64,000 bases of DNA from Aquibacillus albus (GCF_016908325.1 NZ_JAFBDR010000008.1:62001-126000); one strand, 5' to 3'. Positions 35,167 to 44,422 are shown, counted from the stretch's first letter. Numbers and translations are program-made. The notes: a model not told the origin generated them from the letters alone.

Positions 35167-36234
35167 GTGGTTAACATTTTTAACCTACTGGTTGCGTTCA
35201 TGGTTTCCCTCGTAACGACTTTATTATTGACTTACCCTGTCAAACGGCTCGCAGTCAAAATCGGAGCAATGGACGTACCAGATCACCGAAAAATTCATAA
35301 AGAGGTTACGCCCAGGCTTGGTGGACTTGCGATATTTCTAGGGGTAATTGCAGGACTTATCTATTTACAGCCGACATTTGATTATTTCTGGCCAATCCTC
35401 ATTGGCGCGCTAATCATTGTCATCACAGGAATTATGGATGATGTGTTTCAGCTGCGACCATTGTATAAACTAATCGGCCAACTAATGGCAACTGGAATAC
35501 TCATATATTCTGGGTTGTTTATCGAAAAAATAACCATTCCAATCTTTGGCATCGTACCGTTGGAATCATTCAGTATTGTCATCACGATCCTGTGGGTCAT
35601 CGGCATGACCAATGCGATAAATTTAATTGATGGGTTGGACGGTCTGGCATCAGGGGTGACAACGATTGCCCTGACGAGTATTATTGTCATGGCCTTCATC
35701 GACATGCAACTGGCGGTCATCTTCTTGTGCATCACACTAATTGGCAGTAATATTGGGTTCTTATACCACAACTTTCATCCAGCAAAAATTTACATGGGCG
35801 ACACAGGCTCGATGTTTCTCGGCTATTCCGTAGCTGTTATCTCAATACTAGGATTATTTAAAAATGTCACGCTATTCAGCTTCATCATTCCAATTATCGT
35901 CCTAGCCGTACCAATTTTTGATACGATTTTCGCCATCGTACGCCGCGCCTACAAAGGTGAGCCAATCATGATGCCGGACAAGCAGCACATTCACTACCAG
36001 CTAATCGCTGCCGGCTACAGTCATCGAACTACCGTTTTAATTATTTATGGAATGAGCGCGATGTTTGGCATTTTAGCGATACTATTTTCCAACGCCACAT
36101 TAAGTGCATCACTTATTATTACATTTGTCTTCTTAATTCTGTTACATTTATTCGCAGAAATGGTCGGCGCAGTCAAAGGCAAACGACCAGTATTACGGAT
36201 GCTAAGAAAAACCATTCGAAAAGTAAAAGAATAA
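35167..36234 (+). CDS. TagO-like undecaprenyl-phosphate GlcNAc-1-phosphate transferase (copy 2)
   Basis: The 355-residue paralogue of the 30237 gene keeps all motifs: KIGAMDVPDHRKIH, RLGGLAI, IMDDVFQLRP, NLIDGLDGLASG, NFHPAKIYMGDTGSMFLGY and IHYQLIAAGYSHRTTV. The start is GTG at 35167 after AGTAGGGAT. With two copies in 5 kb, one may serve wall teichoic acid and the other a second polymer or the S-layer anchor glycan. Which copy does what cannot be told. Confidence 0.9.
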   Translation: MVNIFNLLVAFMVSLVTTLLLTYPVKRLAVKIGAMDVPDHRKIHKEVTPRLGGLAIFLGVIAGLIYLQPTFDYFWPILIGALIIVITGIMDDVFQLRPLYKLIGQLMATGILIYSGLFIEKITIPIFGIVPLESFSIVITILWVIGMTNAINLIDGLDGLASGVTTIALTSIIVMAFIDMQLAVIFLCITLIGSNIGFLYHNFHPAKIYMGDTGSMFLGYSVAVISILGLFKNVTLFSFIIPIIVLAVPIFDTIFAIVRRAYKGEPIMMPDKQHIHYQLIAAGYSHRTTVLIIYGMSAMFGILAILFSNATLSASLIITFVFLILLHLFAEMVGAVKGKRPVLRMLRKTIRKVKE

Positions 36235-36275
36235 ACCCATGTCAGACGCAGGAATTGCAAATGACATGGGTTTTA
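36233..36275 (+). terminator. Terminator after tagO copy 2
   Basis: AAACCCATGTCA and TGACATGGGTTTT pair perfectly over 12 bp around a 17-base loop. Confidence 0.85.
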
Positions 36276-36289
36276 ATCTTTAATGGAAC

Positions 36290-37030
36290 GATTTATGCGC
36301 AAGTTCCGCGGAATTACTCTCACGTATGGCCAAAATATGAGCAGAAATCCTGGTTTTATTCTCATCGATTAAGATATATGCGCAAGTTCCCCGGAATTAC
36401 TCTCACGAATGGCCAAAATATGAGCAGCAATCCAAGTTTTATTCTCACCGATTAAGATATATGCGCAAGTTCGCCGGAATTACTCTCACGAATGGCCAAA
36501 ATATGAGCAGGAATCCAAGTTTTATTCTCACCGATTAAGATATATGCGCAAGTTCGCCGGAATTACTCTCACCAATGCCCAAAATATGAGCAGCAATCCA
36601 AGTTTTATTCTCACTGATTCTGATATATGCGCAAGTTCTCCGGGATTACTCTCACGAATGGCCAAAATATGAGCAGTAATTCAAGTTTTATTCTCACCGA
36701 TTCTGATATATGCGCAAGTTCCGAGGAATTACTCTCACGAATGGCCAAAATATGAGCAGCAATCCAAGGTTTACTCTCACCGATTCTGATATATGCGCAA
36801 GTTCGCCGGAATTACTCTCACGTATGGCGAAATTATGAGCAGGAATCCAAGTTTTACTCTCACCGATTCTGATATATGCGCAAGTTCGCCGGGATTACTC
36901 TCACCAATTCCAAAAATATGATCAGAAATCCAAGTTTTATTCTCACCGATTCTGATATATGCGCAAGTTCGTCGGGATTACTCTCACCAATGCCCAAAAT
37001 ATAAGCAACAAACCTAGTTTTACTCTCACT
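36290..37030 (-). repeat. Repeat array H with 84-bp higher-order unit (about 9 copies)
   Basis: Four boxes alternate: TATGCGCA, TACTCTCA, TATGAGCA, TATTCTCA, at steps of 21, 21, 21 and 20 bp. The doubled unit (83-84 bp) repeats about nine times with variable words such as GTTCGCCGGAAT and AATCCAAGTTT. It is the longest array of the window. Confidence 0.93.
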
Positions 37031-37102
37031 AACTCTGAAGCCTCAAGCCAATCCATCCATTTATAAACGCATCCTCCTCTTGAAATTTACCGATTCTATT
37101 AA

Positions 37103-37160
37103 AGAAAATGACCGATTCGCTCCGTAATTAGTCGGAATCGCGCAAAACGGTCATTTTTTA
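37103..37160. terminator. Large bidirectional hairpin upstream of the HAD-Ugp operon
   Basis: AAAATGACCG and CGGTCATTTTTT flank an inner GATTCGCTCCG/CGGAATCGCGC stem. The T run favours termination of rightward transcripts leaving array H. Confidence 0.75.
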
Positions 37161-37192
37161 TTACGGATAATTAATGAACAGTTAATATGCCT

Positions 37193-37210
37193 TTAACAAT
37201 AACTTGTTAA
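37193..37210. promoter_or_regulatory. Inverted repeat, candidate operator of the HAD-Ugp operon
   Basis: TTAACA-ATAACT-TGTTAA is a perfect 6-bp dyad 36 bases before the first start codon. The operon encodes its own DeoR repressor, so this is a reasonable operator, though unproven. Confidence 0.45.
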
Positions 37211-37245
37211 CTTAAAGATAGAAAATAAATAAAGGAGTTATTGTA

Positions 37246-37995
37246 ATGGCACAATCATTGAATGAATTAACGACCATTTTGTTTGACTTAGATGGAACGT
37301 TACTTGACAGCAGAGAAAATATCGTCGATGCGGCGTATGAAACGGTTCAAAAGTATAATCCCGATTCACTCACATATCAAGAAGTTCTGGATCATTTTGG
37401 GTTAGATTTAGCTCATCATCTTTCAAAAATAATTCCGGACAAGGAGGTTGTTCAGCGATATTTTATTACGAAAAAAAGGGAGAGCTATCATAGGAATCCA
37501 TTATTTCCGTATGTGAGCGAGGGGCTGAAGCAGCTGTCAAACAAAGGGTTCCGTTTAGGCATTGTTACAAATCAGCAAAGGGATTTGGTAATAAAAGTAT
37601 TACGAGAGAAGGGGATGGAAGACATGTTTGATGTGATTGTAACGAAAGATGATGTACCGTACATAAAACCATCACCTGAACCGATTAAGCTGACAATGGA
37701 AAAGCTAGGCGTCGATACAGCGAATGTTTGGATGGTTGGTGATACATTGTTTGACTTATTGGCGGCTAAGCGCGCTGGTGTACCGTGTGTTCGACTTAAC
37801 TTTTACGAAGATGCCGAATTGGACGCATCATCTTCGGCAGCGGTTAACGAACCAACAATCGCTGAACAGGCGATTTCACCTGACTATACGTTTACTACGT
37901 TTAAAGAATTTATCGATTTCACACTAGCTTACCGAAGATCAAAACAACCTGTTCATGACCAAAATCCGGATAAGGAAGGTGTAAACCTTGGCTAA
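37246..37995 (+). CDS. HAD-superfamily phosphatase (phosphoglycolate/pyrophosphatase PpaX-like)
   Basis: The 249-residue enzyme has motif I LFDLDGTLLDSRENI, a helical cap, motif II IVTNQQRDL, the Lys of VPYIKPSPEP and motif IV MVGDTLFDLLAAKRAG. This subgroup splits small phosphate esters or pyrophosphate. It is the first gene of the Ugp-like operon and may dephosphorylate the imported or processed substrate. The C-terminal 40 residues are an extra tail. The permease gene overlaps its end. AAAGGAG gives the start. Confidence 0.88.
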   Translation: MAQSLNELTTILFDLDGTLLDSRENIVDAAYETVQKYNPDSLTYQEVLDHFGLDLAHHLSKIIPDKEVVQRYFITKKRESYHRNPLFPYVSEGLKQLSNKGFRLGIVTNQQRDLVIKVLREKGMEDMFDVIVTKDDVPYIKPSPEPIKLTMEKLGVDTANVWMVGDTLFDLLAAKRAGVPCVRLNFYEDAELDASSSAAVNEPTIAEQAISPDYTFTTFKEFIDFTLAYRRSKQPVHDQNPDKEGVNLG

Positions 37996-38938
37996 AGATC
38001 AAAAAGTGATGCAGTCAATTCCTGTGCTTTCATCATCTAAAACCAAAATGAAACATAAACCGAAGCATTTGCGTATTGATCAGATTGCCGGCTATGGATT
38101 TATTATGCCAACTGTCATCCTTTTAAGCATGTTTGTTTTTTACCCATTTTTCCAAAGCATCTACTTAAGCTTTTTTATGACGGATCCCCTAGGAAACGTT
38201 GTTAAATTTGTCGGTTTTCAAAATTATGTCGAACTTTTTACCGACAAAGAGTTCCTGAACAGCCTGAAAATTACGTTCCTATTTACTGTTTTTACCGTGC
38301 CAACTGGCATATTTATTGCACTTATTTTAGCAGTGCTTACGAATAACAAATCGAAAGGGATGCGCGGGTTTCAATTCATTTTTGCACTTCCGATTGCGAT
38401 GTCTGTCGGAACATCATCGATTATCTGGTTATTACTGTTTAATCCAACAGCCGGCGTCCTTAATTACTTATTAAATGTTGTTGGGGTGGAATCCATTCAG
38501 TGGCTAACCAATCCAGACTGGGCACTCCTATCCATCTCCATAATGACCATTTGGATGGGGCTGGGCCTAGATTTCATTATTCTGCTCGCAGGACTGCAGG
38601 CAATACCAGATGACTTATACGAAAGCGCGAAAATAGACGGTGCCGGCAGCCTTACTATTTTTACGAAAATAACGATTCCGCTGCTATCGCCAACCATTTT
38701 TTTCGTTCTGATCATATCGGTGATCAATGCCCTGCAAGCATTTGGTCAATTTAACGTCCTAACTGGCGGTGGACCAATGAAAAGCACGAACGTATTCGTT
38801 TTTTCACTTTATCAAGAAGCTTTTGTTAACTTTCAATTTGGACTAGGAAGTACACGGGCATTCGTCTTATTCGTCATCATTGTTCTTTTAACTTGGATTC
38901 AATTTAAAGTCGGAGAAAAGAAGGTGCATTATCAATGA
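37988..38938 (+). CDS. ABC sugar/glycerol-phosphate permease, UgpA-like
   Basis: The 316-residue inner-membrane protein of the MalF/UgpA type has six membrane segments, with the EAA loop around ESAKIDGAGSLTIFTKITIP for docking the ATPase. The start is TTG at 37988, preceded by GGAAGGTG within the HAD gene, giving an 8-base overlap. It pairs with the next gene as a heterodimer. No ATPase is encoded here, so a shared MsmK/UgpC-type subunit must serve it. Confidence 0.88.
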   Translation: MAKDQKVMQSIPVLSSSKTKMKHKPKHLRIDQIAGYGFIMPTVILLSMFVFYPFFQSIYLSFFMTDPLGNVVKFVGFQNYVELFTDKEFLNSLKITFLFTVFTVPTGIFIALILAVLTNNKSKGMRGFQFIFALPIAMSVGTSSIIWLLLFNPTAGVLNYLLNVVGVESIQWLTNPDWALLSISIMTIWMGLGLDFIILLAGLQAIPDDLYESAKIDGAGSLTIFTKITIPLLSPTIFFVLIISVINALQAFGQFNVLTGGGPMKSTNVFVFSLYQEAFVNFQFGLGSTRAFVLFVIIVLLTWIQFKVGEKKVHYQ

Positions 38939-39816
38939 GTACACAGTCACAAGCTGCGATCAACGGTCACAAGCAAATGAAAAAAACATTCAATTTAAAG
39001 AAATTTGTTCAAACGACTGTCCATTATCTGGCGCTTATCCTTTTAGCAATGATTATCATTTATCCAATCTATTTCGCACTTTCCTATACATTCATGACAC
39101 CACAAGAAGTGAACACTGCAACACCGCAATTTTTGCCGGAAAGCTTTTACCTTGAAAATATAAAAGAAGTACTAGCAACAACACCCATTCTGCGATTTAT
39201 TTTAAACAGTTTTATCATCTCCATCGCGGTCATGATCGGTGAAATTATTACAGGGTCACTTGCTGCATATGCATTCGCCTTTGTGCAATTCAAAGGGAGA
39301 AATGTCATCTTTGCCTTATTCCTGACAACATTAATGGTGCCATCTGAAGTAACACTTATCCCAAGGTATCTTATGATGGGAGCATTCGGATGGATGGACA
39401 CATACCAAGGGCTTATTGTCCCACACCTAGCTACGGTATTCGGCATCTTCCTGCTTAGACAATTTTTCATGCAGCTGCCAAAAGAGTTGATGGAGGCAGC
39501 CAGGATGGATGGGGCGGGGCACGGAAGGATTTTCTTAACGATTGTCTTGCCATTATCTCGACCAGCAATTGGTACGCTTGGTGTTTACTCGTTCCTAAAC
39601 ACATGGAATCAGTATCTATGGCCATTACTCATGACGAATTCAGAGGAAATGCGACCTGTCCAAATTGGAATAACGATGCTGCAGGACGAAGAATTCATGT
39701 CCTGGAACCTCGTCCTAGCAGGCGTCAGCATTGCTCTATTACCATCACTTCTGTTACTTATTTTCGGACTCAAACAACTCGTTGCAGGCATCACTGCAGG
39801 AGCCGTCAAACAATAA
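38935..39816 (+). CDS. ABC sugar/glycerol-phosphate permease, UgpE-like
   Basis: The 293-residue partner permease of the MalG/UgpE type has six membrane segments and the EAA loop ELMEAARMDGAGHGRIFLTI. LNTWNQYLWPLLMTNSEEMR is typical of UgpE. The ATG overlaps the UgpA-like stop (ATGA). With the binding protein downstream it forms the importer core. Confidence 0.88.
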   Translation: MSTQSQAAINGHKQMKKTFNLKKFVQTTVHYLALILLAMIIIYPIYFALSYTFMTPQEVNTATPQFLPESFYLENIKEVLATTPILRFILNSFIISIAVMIGEIITGSLAAYAFAFVQFKGRNVIFALFLTTLMVPSEVTLIPRYLMMGAFGWMDTYQGLIVPHLATVFGIFLLRQFFMQLPKELMEAARMDGAGHGRIFLTIVLPLSRPAIGTLGVYSFLNTWNQYLWPLLMTNSEEMRPVQIGITMLQDEEFMSWNLVLAGVSIALLPSLLLLIFGLKQLVAGITAGAVKQ

Positions 39817-39881
39817 CTGTCGTCCCAACCGACAGACAACATAAATAACACATATATATAAATACGAAAGGGTGGAACACA

Positions 39882-41269
39882 TGCAATACAAGTTAAATCT
39901 GATTACATTCCTGTTTGTTAGCTTTTTACTCATTCTCACAGTGGGATGCTCGAGCGGTACAGCAGAAGCGACCGAGCCATCCGGCAACGACAACAACACA
40001 GAAGAAACAAGTGCACCAGAGGTAACAACCGAAGTCGTTTTCTGGCACTCCATGGGCGGAGTGAACGGAGAAACTTTAGAAGGCATGATTGAAGATTTTA
40101 ATGATTCTCAGGATGACATTTTCGTCAAGCCTATTTTCCAAGGTGGCTATGCAGATAGTTTAACGAAATTAAAGACAAGCTTAAATTCTAATAGTGGACC
40201 AGCAATTATGCAGTCAAACTTCATCAGCAGCGGACCAATGATTGATACGAAAAAAATAGCACCAATCCAAGATTTCGTTGATTTAGAAAACTATGATTTA
40301 TCACAATTAGATGGCAATGTATTAGGAGCTTACGAGATGGATGGCCAGCTTAACGCGATGCCATTCAACGCATCCACTTTACTTATGTATTACAACAAAG
40401 ACATGTTTGAAGCAGCAGGTCTAGATCCAAACGACCCACCAGAAACGTATGAAGAAGTGAAAGCAGCTTCAGCCCAACTTTCAGGTGATGGAAAATACGG
40501 AGCATCCTTCGGGGTATCCTCCTACTATATTGAACAGTTCATTACTGTCCAAGGTGCAGAGCTCGTGGATAATGGAAATGGACGCGAAGGCCTTGCAACA
40601 AAATCTCTATTAAACACACAAGAAGCGGTCGACACCTATACGTGGTGGAAGGACATGGTCGATAGTGGCTATATGCTTAATCTGGGAACGAACGTAGCGG
40701 ACACGCATCAAGCCTTTTTATCCGAGCAAGTAGGCATGACGCTTGGTTCAACCGCAGCATTAAAGAAGATGTTAAATGGAGCGGAAGGTAAATTTGAGGT
40801 AGGTACCGCATTTATCCCGCACCCAGAAGCAAAAACAGGTGAAGGCGGTGTATCAGTTGGTGGTGGAAGTTTATACATTATGAACAATAAACCAACGGAA
40901 GTACAGCAAGCAGCTTGGGAAGTGATCAAATATCTGATGGAACCAGAACAACAAGCACACTGGTACATCAATACCGGTTACTTCTCCATAAATAAGCTAG
41001 CGTACGACCTGCCTGAAGTTGTCGAAGCATTAGAACAGTTCCCGCAATTTACAACTGCACTGGAACAACTGGAAGTAGCACTGGAAAACAATGCAGGAAG
41101 TAACGCAGGAAAAGGACCGGTACTTGGTGTTTATCCAGATGCAAGAACCGTTACAACAGAAGCAATGGAGAAAGTATTGAATGATGCCCAAACACCAAAA
41201 GAAGCATTGGATGAAGCAGCCGAAGAAATAACGAAAAAAATTACCCGCTACAACGAGACAGTTCAATAG
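39882..41269 (+). CDS. UgpB-like solute-binding lipoprotein
   Basis: It has a signal peptide with lipobox TVGC. The mature protein begins after a short Ser/Thr/Glu-rich linker. VVFWHSMGGVNGETLEGMIE, FQGGYADSLTKLK and NAMPFNASTLLMYYNKDMFE follow the UgpB pattern for sn-glycerol-3-phosphate and glycerophosphodiesters. The ATG at 39882 (MQYKLNLITFL) follows AAAGGGTGG; a shorter-spaced ATG at 39872 is in another position upstream and less likely. Ligand identity is inferred from family resemblance only. Confidence 0.83.
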
Positions 41270-41272
41270 GAA

Positions 41273-41295
41273 AAGGGGTCTGACCCCTTTTCCCA
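41273..41295 (+). repeat. GGGGTCTGACCCC palindromic repeat, copy 4
   Basis: AAAAGGGGTCTGACCCCTTTT is a perfect palindrome but for its centre. It stands between the binding-protein gene and the MBL gene, where it could damp transcription into the distal genes or protect the upstream message. Confidence 0.88.
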
Positions 41296-41314
41296 TTATT
41301 TAGGAGGTTATCGA

Positions 41315-42715
41315 ATGGAAAATAATTTATCATTTTTTGGTGGCTTAGATACGGTTGGCGGTGTCCATCTTTTATTTGGTAGGGGAGAGACCGGTCTCTT
41401 ATTTGATGCAGGTATCCAGCATGGTGGATTGTTTACCGCGCCATTCATTCATCTAAATGATCCTATGGCAAAGCCAATCCCAAGACGAGATATAAGACAA
41501 TATCTATTAAATAGAATGGCGCCACCCATACTAAATCTCTATGACCCTAGCCTGCTTGGTTCCCTGACGAAAGCTGACCTTCAGCGCGTTTGGCCAGAGA
41601 AGCAACTTCCTAATTACAAAAATCACTATGTTTTTGTAAGCCACGTCCATCAAGACCATATCGCCTTAGTCCCGTTTTTAGATGAAAGCATCACCGTTTT
41701 TATGCACCAAGACGTTTATGCTAGCTACCAAGCGTTAGTTGCAGCGGGCTATTATTTCGGTACAAGAGCCAACATTGAAACGTTTGTTGATGGCCAAGTC
41801 ATCGATCTGGGTGATTTCCAAATCCAACCGATTGAAACAGACCATAACGCTACTGGAACGTCTGGTTTTATTCTGAAAACAGAAGAACATAAGACGGCAT
41901 TCACAGCTGATTGGCGCATCCAAGATAGATATCCAGGGCGAATGGAAAAATTTATTCAGACGTGCCAATCCGAAAAAATAGATGTCTTAATCACGGAAAC
42001 GACACGCGTCAATAAGGAATCTCTGATTAATGAGGAAGCGGATCGTCTAGAATCCACTGTCATGTACGATTATAGCAGAATCATAGAAGAGGCTCCTGGA
42101 CTCACTTATCTATACGCCTTACCGATGGACTTAGAACGTACAGCCGAAATCATTGCAAGAACGAAAGCAACCGGAAAAACATTAGTCATGGAAAAGAACA
42201 TTGCTACCTTTTGGCATGAAGCAATCAAAAATGGCATAAGCGCGTTAGAGGGACATCCGTCCATAACAGACATGAGCACCATTAAAGTATTGGATACGAT
42301 TCACAGCCTGCCTTACGAAACAGTTACCATCGACGATATCGTTACAGACAAAAGTAACTATGTGGTTCATTTGAGCTATCAATCGATTGCTTATATAACT
42401 GAATTCGAACGACTTGGTCAGCAGTCAAAATCTGTTTACATTCATGCCAACGCACCAGCGAAGCAACAGGTGATGCAAAAATGGCTGAAAGCATTTCGTA
42501 TCAGCTATCACGACATTAGTAACAAAGGACATGCCACGCATCAGGAGATAACCAACTTAGTCGAGCGCATTCAACCAGGTGTTGTCATTCCGGTTCATGG
42601 CAGAACTCCATTCCTATTACAAACAAGAGGAGTCGCTAAGTATTTTCCAGAATACGGAGAAACAACAACATTAGCATCCATTTTAAGCAACCAACAATTA
42701 AAAGCTAGTTTTTAA
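41315..42715 (+). CDS. Beta-CASP metallo-beta-lactamase-fold hydrolase (RNase J-like)
   Basis: The 466-residue protein has the metal motif HVHQDHIAL, ETDHNATG, TADWRIQ and a final VIPVHGRTPFLLQ, in the order of the beta-CASP branch that includes RNase J. Residues ~215-395 would be the CASP insert. The N-terminus has long insertions not typical for RNase J. In this operon a small-molecule phosphodiester substrate, rather than RNA, is possible; that is inference. TTAGGAGG precedes the start. Confidence 0.82.
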   Translation: MENNLSFFGGLDTVGGVHLLFGRGETGLLFDAGIQHGGLFTAPFIHLNDPMAKPIPRRDIRQYLLNRMAPPILNLYDPSLLGSLTKADLQRVWPEKQLPNYKNHYVFVSHVHQDHIALVPFLDESITVFMHQDVYASYQALVAAGYYFGTRANIETFVDGQVIDLGDFQIQPIETDHNATGTSGFILKTEEHKTAFTADWRIQDRYPGRMEKFIQTCQSEKIDVLITETTRVNKESLINEEADRLESTVMYDYSRIIEEAPGLTYLYALPMDLERTAEIIARTKATGKTLVMEKNIATFWHEAIKNGISALEGHPSITDMSTIKVLDTIHSLPYETVTIDDIVTDKSNYVVHLSYQSIAYITEFERLGQQSKSVYIHANAPAKQQVMQKWLKAFRISYHDISNKGHATHQEITNLVERIQPGVVIPVHGRTPFLLQTRGVAKYFPEYGETTTLASILSNQQLKASF

Positions 42716-42729
42716 AGGAGTAACTTTTC

Positions 42730-43551
42730 ATGAAAGCAACGAGGAGAAGGTCAGAAATATTAAGGTTGATCGATCAGCATGGCACCGTCGCTGTTGATGA
42801 TTTAATCCAACGCTATCAAGTATCAGAGGAAACAATACGAAGGGATTTACGAATACTAGATGAAAGCGGCTATGTGAAGCGCGTATATGGTGGAGCCGTC
42901 AAACTAGAAAAAACAACCCGCTATTTGCCATACGAAGATCGACTAACGATTCAATACAAGGAAAAAGAAGCGATTGGAAAAGAGAGTGCCCAATTATTAG
43001 AGGATGGGGACAGTGTGTTCGTTGATGGCCGAACAACCTGTCTCGTCTTCGCCAATCATATCCCAGCAGAACTAAATATTACGATTGTCACCAATTCTAT
43101 TTTCATTGCCCACAATCTAATGGGCAAAAAAGGCAATCTAAACATCCACTTAGTCGGTGGAGCTCTCCATCCAGATGGAATATTAACCGGGCCAAAACTA
43201 ATCCAAGAGCTACAGGGATACCGTTTCGATAAAGCATTCTTTTCATGTATCGGTGTAAACAGTAAAGGATCTTACTTTGCAAAAGCGGATGCCCAGCAGC
43301 TGGCACTTACCTTAAAAGAATTAAGCACAGAACTTATATTGTTAGCTGACTCATCGAAAATTGACCGCCTAGCATTCCTATCCGGATTAAAAATAGAACA
43401 ATTCAGCTATATCATCACCGACGAATTCGCTCCAGTACACTTTGTGGATCAAGTACGCCGAACAACATGCAAGATTCAACTAGCAACAGTAGATCAGCAA
43501 CATGCCATGGAGACACAGCATTTAATCAGATTAGTCAATAATGTAGATTAG
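42730..43551 (+). CDS. DeoR/GlpR-family transcriptional repressor
   Basis: The 273-residue protein has an N-terminal winged helix (RRSEILRLIDQHGTVAVDDL, SEETIRRDLRILDESGYVKR, VYGGAV), a DeoR signature, and a C-terminal sugar-phosphate sensing domain (LEDGDSVFVDGRTTCLVF, LLADSSKIDRLAF). It ends the operon and likely controls it through a phosphorylated intermediate. AAAGGAGTAAC gives the start, 14 bases after the MBL stop. Confidence 0.9.
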   Translation: MKATRRRSEILRLIDQHGTVAVDDLIQRYQVSEETIRRDLRILDESGYVKRVYGGAVKLEKTTRYLPYEDRLTIQYKEKEAIGKESAQLLEDGDSVFVDGRTTCLVFANHIPAELNITIVTNSIFIAHNLMGKKGNLNIHLVGGALHPDGILTGPKLIQELQGYRFDKAFFSCIGVNSKGSYFAKADAQQLALTLKELSTELILLADSSKIDRLAFLSGLKIEQFSYIITDEFAPVHFVDQVRRTTCKIQLATVDQQHAMETQHLIRLVNNVD

Positions 43552-43552
43552 T

Positions 43553-43584
43553 AAAAGGTGCCGCACTGATGCTGGCACCTTTTT
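43553..43584 (+). terminator. Terminator of the HAD-Ugp-DeoR operon
   Basis: AAAAGGTGCC and GGCACCTTTTT form a 10-bp stem around an 10-base loop. Confidence 0.92.
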
Positions 43585-43621
43585 GCTAACGTGGGTTCCG
43601 AACAGGGACTTGGAATTTATT

Positions 43622-43722
43622 TTGACTTATGCGAAGAAATCCCAGCTTTACTCTCACAAAATCAAATATATGCGCAAGCTTTTCAGAAATACTCACACGG
43701 ATTTGGATATATGCGCTCCTTC
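43622..43722 (-). repeat. 42-bp family repeat array I (2-3 decayed units)
   Basis: TTATGCGAAGAAAT, TTTACTCTCAC, TATATGCGCAAGC, AATACTCACAC and TATATGCGCTCC appear in order with mutations. It is a short remnant array. Confidence 0.7.
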
Positions 43723-43799
43723 AATCAGTCGCTAAAAGACATGATAGTTGTATAAAACGGTGATATAATAATCGTAAAGAGTAAAGGGTGGTGTATATT

Positions 43800-44048
43800 A
43801 TGAAATGGTCAGAAGTTAGAAAAATGTACCCAAATCAATATGTTAAACTTAACATCATTGACTTTTACCTAGAAGATGATAAAAAGATTGTAACAGATGT
43901 TGCGTTAATTAATGTTATTGAAGATCCAAAATTAGCTACTAAAGAGTTGCTTAAATCTAAGGATGATACAATTGTTTATCATACAGGGGCAGAAAAAATT
44001 GTAATTGAGATGAGAAAAGCAATAGGTTTAAGAGGCATCAGGTTATGA
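43800..44048 (+). CDS. Small partner protein of the retropepsin (WxEVR family), 82 aa, module copy 2
   Basis: MKWSEVRKMYPNQYVKLNII at the N-terminus, VVYHT-like TIVYHTGAEKIVIEMRKAIG at the C-terminus. It is a clear relative of the 20819 gene. ATG at 43800 is chosen because AAGGGTGG lies 8 bases upstream and because it gives the family N-terminus; a frame from 43788 adds four residues. It overlaps the protease gene (ATGA). Function unknown. Confidence 0.78.
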   Translation: MKWSEVRKMYPNQYVKLNIIDFYLEDDKKIVTDVALINVIEDPKLATKELLKSKDDTIVYHTGAEKIVIEMRKAIGLRGIRL

Positions 44049-44422
44049 AGTTAGACTTTGTGAATCATTTACTAGAAGTAGAAATGACTATTTCTTACAA
44101 AGGCAAAAAGAAAACAATAGATAAGCTTGTTATTGATACAGGTGCAGCTCATACTCTTATTTCATCTGATATTGTTGATGAGATAGGCATATACTTTGAA
44201 AATGGAGATCCTCTTGTAAGCTCTTATGGAATTGGCGGTGATGAGTATTCTTTCCGTAAACCAGTTGATTTTATCAAGCTTGGCAATTATGAAATTCCAG
44301 ATATGAAATTAGACTTTGGCAATTTAGATGATTGGGGAATCAATGGACTAATAGGACTAGATATATTAATGAATGGACAGTTTATCATTGATTTAGGGAA
44401 ATTAGAATTAATCCAAAATTAG
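44045..44422 (+). CDS. Retropepsin-like aspartyl protease, 125 aa (module copy 2)
   Basis: It has the catalytic VIDTGAAHTLIS, the flap-like SSYGIGGDEYSF and WGINGLIGLDILMNGQFIID. The first half-motif DTGA is the retroviral-type spelling, against DTGS in copy 1. One domain only, so it should work as a dimer. The coupling to the small partner repeats the arrangement at 20430-21064, 23 kb away on the other strand. Confidence 0.87.
   Translation: MKLDFVNHLLEVEMTISYKGKKKTIDKLVIDTGAAHTLISSDIVDEIGIYFENGDPLVSSYGIGGDEYSFRKPVDFIKLGNYEIPDMKLDFGNLDDWGINGLIGLDILMNGQFIIDLGKLELIQN

Noticed and set aside
36290-37030. Possible CRISPR array
   Set aside because: The units are regular and 42 bp long, but the segments between boxes are themselves repeated, not unique spacers, and no cas gene is present.
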